Below, piece by piece: positions 5,584-6,799 of a stretch of DNA of 6,799 nt. The notes under the pieces were generated by a model. The model did no database searches. It saw nothing but the letters and a program-made list of their open reading frames with translations, and had not been told where the DNA came from. A program made the position numbers and the translations under genes. The DNA is from Paludibacter sp. UBA6032 (GTDB lineage: Bacteria; Bacteroidota; Bacteroidia; Bacteroidales; Paludibacteraceae): the NCBI GenBank assembly GCA_002427885.1, contig DIZI01000042.1, forward strand, positions 9,992 through 16,790, written 5' to 3'. Position 1 is the stretch's first letter, and each line of letters starts with the position of its first letter.

Positions 5584-6048
5584 TTATTTCGGTCCAAACA
5601 TTTTATCCGACCTCTTTTGCATTTCTTCGTAACTCATATCTTCAATATGTGTTCCAATCATCCATTTATAACCAAAAGGATCCATTACCTGTCCTACACG
5701 GTCGCCATAAAACATATCAGTAACTTGCATTACAATTGTTGCACCCGCATCAATTGCTCTCTGAAATGCTTTGTCTGCATCTTTGACGTATAAACTAAAT
5801 GACATTGGGTTTCCTCCAAGTGTTTTTGGACTTCTGTTATCCCATTCAATATTTTCTTCAGCCATCATCAATAACGAACCTTCAATATCAATTTCAGCAT
5901 GACCTATTGATCCATCCGGCATTAATAATCTTCCTTTTTCTTTAGCATCAAATGCTTTTTTATAAAATTCTATTGCTTCACTGCATCCTTTTATGGTAAT
6001 ATATGTACTTAAAGCATGCGCTCCCGGGTAAATGTGTGATGTGCTCAT
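5584..6048 (-). CDS. VOC superfamily protein (glyoxalase/bleomycin-resistance, PhnB-like)
   Basis: This is a small cytoplasmic protein of the vicinal oxygen chelate superfamily; the substrate cannot be told from sequence. The 154 residues hold two beta-alpha-beta-beta-beta modules. The first (about 14-66) contains TYITIKGCSEAIEFYKKAF and SIGHAEIDIEGSLLMMAEE. The second (about 80-135) contains MSFSLYVKDADKAFQRAIDAGA and then GDRVGQVMDPFGYKWMIGTH. The arrangement and the tail EDMSYEEMQKR match PhnB-like members widespread in bacteria. His50 is the usual position of the first metal ligand in the fold. The common DPFGH is DPFGY here, so I do not claim a complete metal site. The ATG at 6048 gives the expected length, with no Shine-Dalgarno motif before it. 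It is a single-gene unit facing the sigma operon across a shared terminator, and no neighbour hints at its substrate. Confidence 0.9.
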   Translation of the reverse strand: MSTSHIYPGAHALSTYITIKGCSEAIEFYKKAFDAKEKGRLLMPDGSIGHAEIDIEGSLLMMAEENIEWDNRSPKTLGGNPMSFSLYVKDADKAFQRAIDAGATIVMQVTDMFYGDRVGQVMDPFGYKWMIGTHIEDMSYEEMQKRSDKMFGPK

Positions 6049-6209
6049 AATTTCAAAATTTTAAATTATTAATTATTGTAGTTATAACTAACAAATATTT
6101 TGAGAATTTTGTTTTTGAAATAAAATTGCACTTCATTCTTTTAAATTCAATGAACTATTCTAGCTAAATTTATATTACAATAAATAATTCAACAAATTAT
6201 TAATTAATA

Positions 6210-6737
6210 TTATCTGTTTATTGTCAGATAATCATCCATATTAATACCTTCAGGCAATGATTTCCTTAATGATTCAGTTGGTTTAAGCCAAATAACGACT
6301 GTATCCTGACGTGCTGGTAGTTTTGTTTCGGCCATGCATATTGCAACAGGTAATAATTTTAATTCGGCAGGTAAATTTTCATCCATACTTTTTATTCCAC
6401 TTGTATTTCCAATCAACAAGGGATAAAAATTATTTTTTGTTAAACTCATATTAATGATTATACTATCTACCCCACTCGTAACTTTTAAGGTATCGGTTAC
6501 ATCAAAATGAGATGAACTTAAATAATTATTATTTGTGCATGAAAATGCTAAACAAGAGTATTTTTGATGATCTTGCTTCCAGTCTGGGTTTTCATTTTTA
6601 TAAAAAACTCCTTTTTCATTCAACTCAATGCCCAATGGTTTTAACTGACTGGCATTCAAAAATAAAAATTTAGGTTTCGTTGTACAACTTGTAACTATTA
6701 CTGAGATAACTACAGCTACTAAAAGTTTTGTTTTCAT
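6210..6737 (-). CDS. Small lipoprotein of unknown function
   Basis: I do not recognise the family. The 175-residue product starts with a lipoprotein signal: basic MKTK, a hydrophobic core and the lipobox VTSC with Cys18, so it should be lipid-anchored in the inner or outer membrane facing the periplasm. The mature part shows no transmembrane helix and no catalytic motif I can name. Visible features are LKPLGIELNEKGVFYKNENP (residues 32-51), a CLAFSC pair (Cys62 and Cys67), a lone Cys134 in LLPVAICMAETKLP, and the strand DTVVIWLKPTESL. The mix of short strands suggests one globular domain. It stands alone: the spacer to the VOC gene is about 160 bp of A/T-rich DNA, and a candidate -7 box lies 46 bp upstream of its start. 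The reading frame is well supported by the signal peptide and the uninterrupted length. Confidence 0.75.
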   Translation of the reverse strand: MKTKLLVAVVISVIVTSCTTKPKFLFLNASQLKPLGIELNEKGVFYKNENPDWKQDHQKYSCLAFSCTNNNYLSSSHFDVTDTLKVTSGVDSIIINMSLTKNNFYPLLIGNTSGIKSMDENLPAELKLLPVAICMAETKLPARQDTVVIWLKPTESLRKSLPEGINMDDYLTINR

Positions 6738-6782
6738 TTTATCAAAATTTAAAAGTTTATTATTTAATTATATAAAACTAAA

Positions 6783-6790
6783 CAAAATTA
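6783..6790 (-). promoter_or_regulatory. Candidate -7 box for the small lipoprotein gene
   Basis: On the minus strand this reads TAATTTTG, an exact TAnnTTTG match, and would give a leader of roughly 35-40 nt. The -33 region falls outside the window, and the surrounding DNA is very A/T-rich, so a chance match is quite possible. Confidence 0.35.
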
Positions 6791-6799
6791 ATTTTATTG

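Noticed and set aside
6049..6209. A/T-rich spacer with small palindromes such as TTAATTAA
   Set aside because: I found no gene, repeat family or exact -7 box here. The palindromes are what such base composition gives by chance.
6209..6232. Inverted repeat ATTATCTG / CAGATAAT across the lipoprotein stop codon
   Set aside because: The 8-bp stem is A/T-rich and has no T-run after it on the minus strand, so I do not call it a terminator.

Overview
The window looks like chromosomal DNA of a member of the Bacteroidota, probably Bacteroidales. Three things suggest this. Start codons are preceded by A/T-rich sequence with no Shine-Dalgarno motif. Several upstream regions carry the -7 box TAnnTTTG of the Bacteroidota primary sigma factor. 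The gene families (lipoprotein M13 peptidase, Bacteroidota-type U32 protein, ECF sigma factor with a LolA-like membrane partner) also fit. A finer placement cannot be read from the sequence.

Left part (1-1383, minus strand): the 5' end of an M13 (PepO/neprilysin-like) lipoprotein peptidase runs off the left edge. Upstream of it lies a complete DusB-type tRNA dihydrouridine synthase. A divergent promoter region (1384-1483) separates these from the plus-strand genes.

Middle (1484-3803, plus strand): a secreted, beta-rich, probable outer-membrane protein of unknown function is followed by a U32-family protein carrying the four-cysteine signature of the Fe-S RNA hydroxylases TrhP and RlhA. A strong intrinsic terminator ends this unit. 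Three copies of a roughly 20-bp G/C-rich repeat sit exactly at the ends of these two genes and are translated as part of them. One copy keeps its palindrome through a paired C/T and G/A change. This is the most unusual structure in the window.

Right-middle (3826-5572, plus strand): an ECF sigma factor overlaps by 8 nt a single-pass membrane protein that is probably its regulator. The latter has a short basic cytoplasmic tail and a large LolA/RseB-like outer domain. A bidirectional terminator lies between this pair and the converging VOC gene.

Right part (5584-6799, minus strand): a VOC (glyoxalase/PhnB-like) protein, an A/T-rich spacer with no gene, and a small lipoprotein of unknown function whose promoter box lies near the right edge. 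I saw no tRNA, rRNA, CRISPR array, transposase or phage gene.
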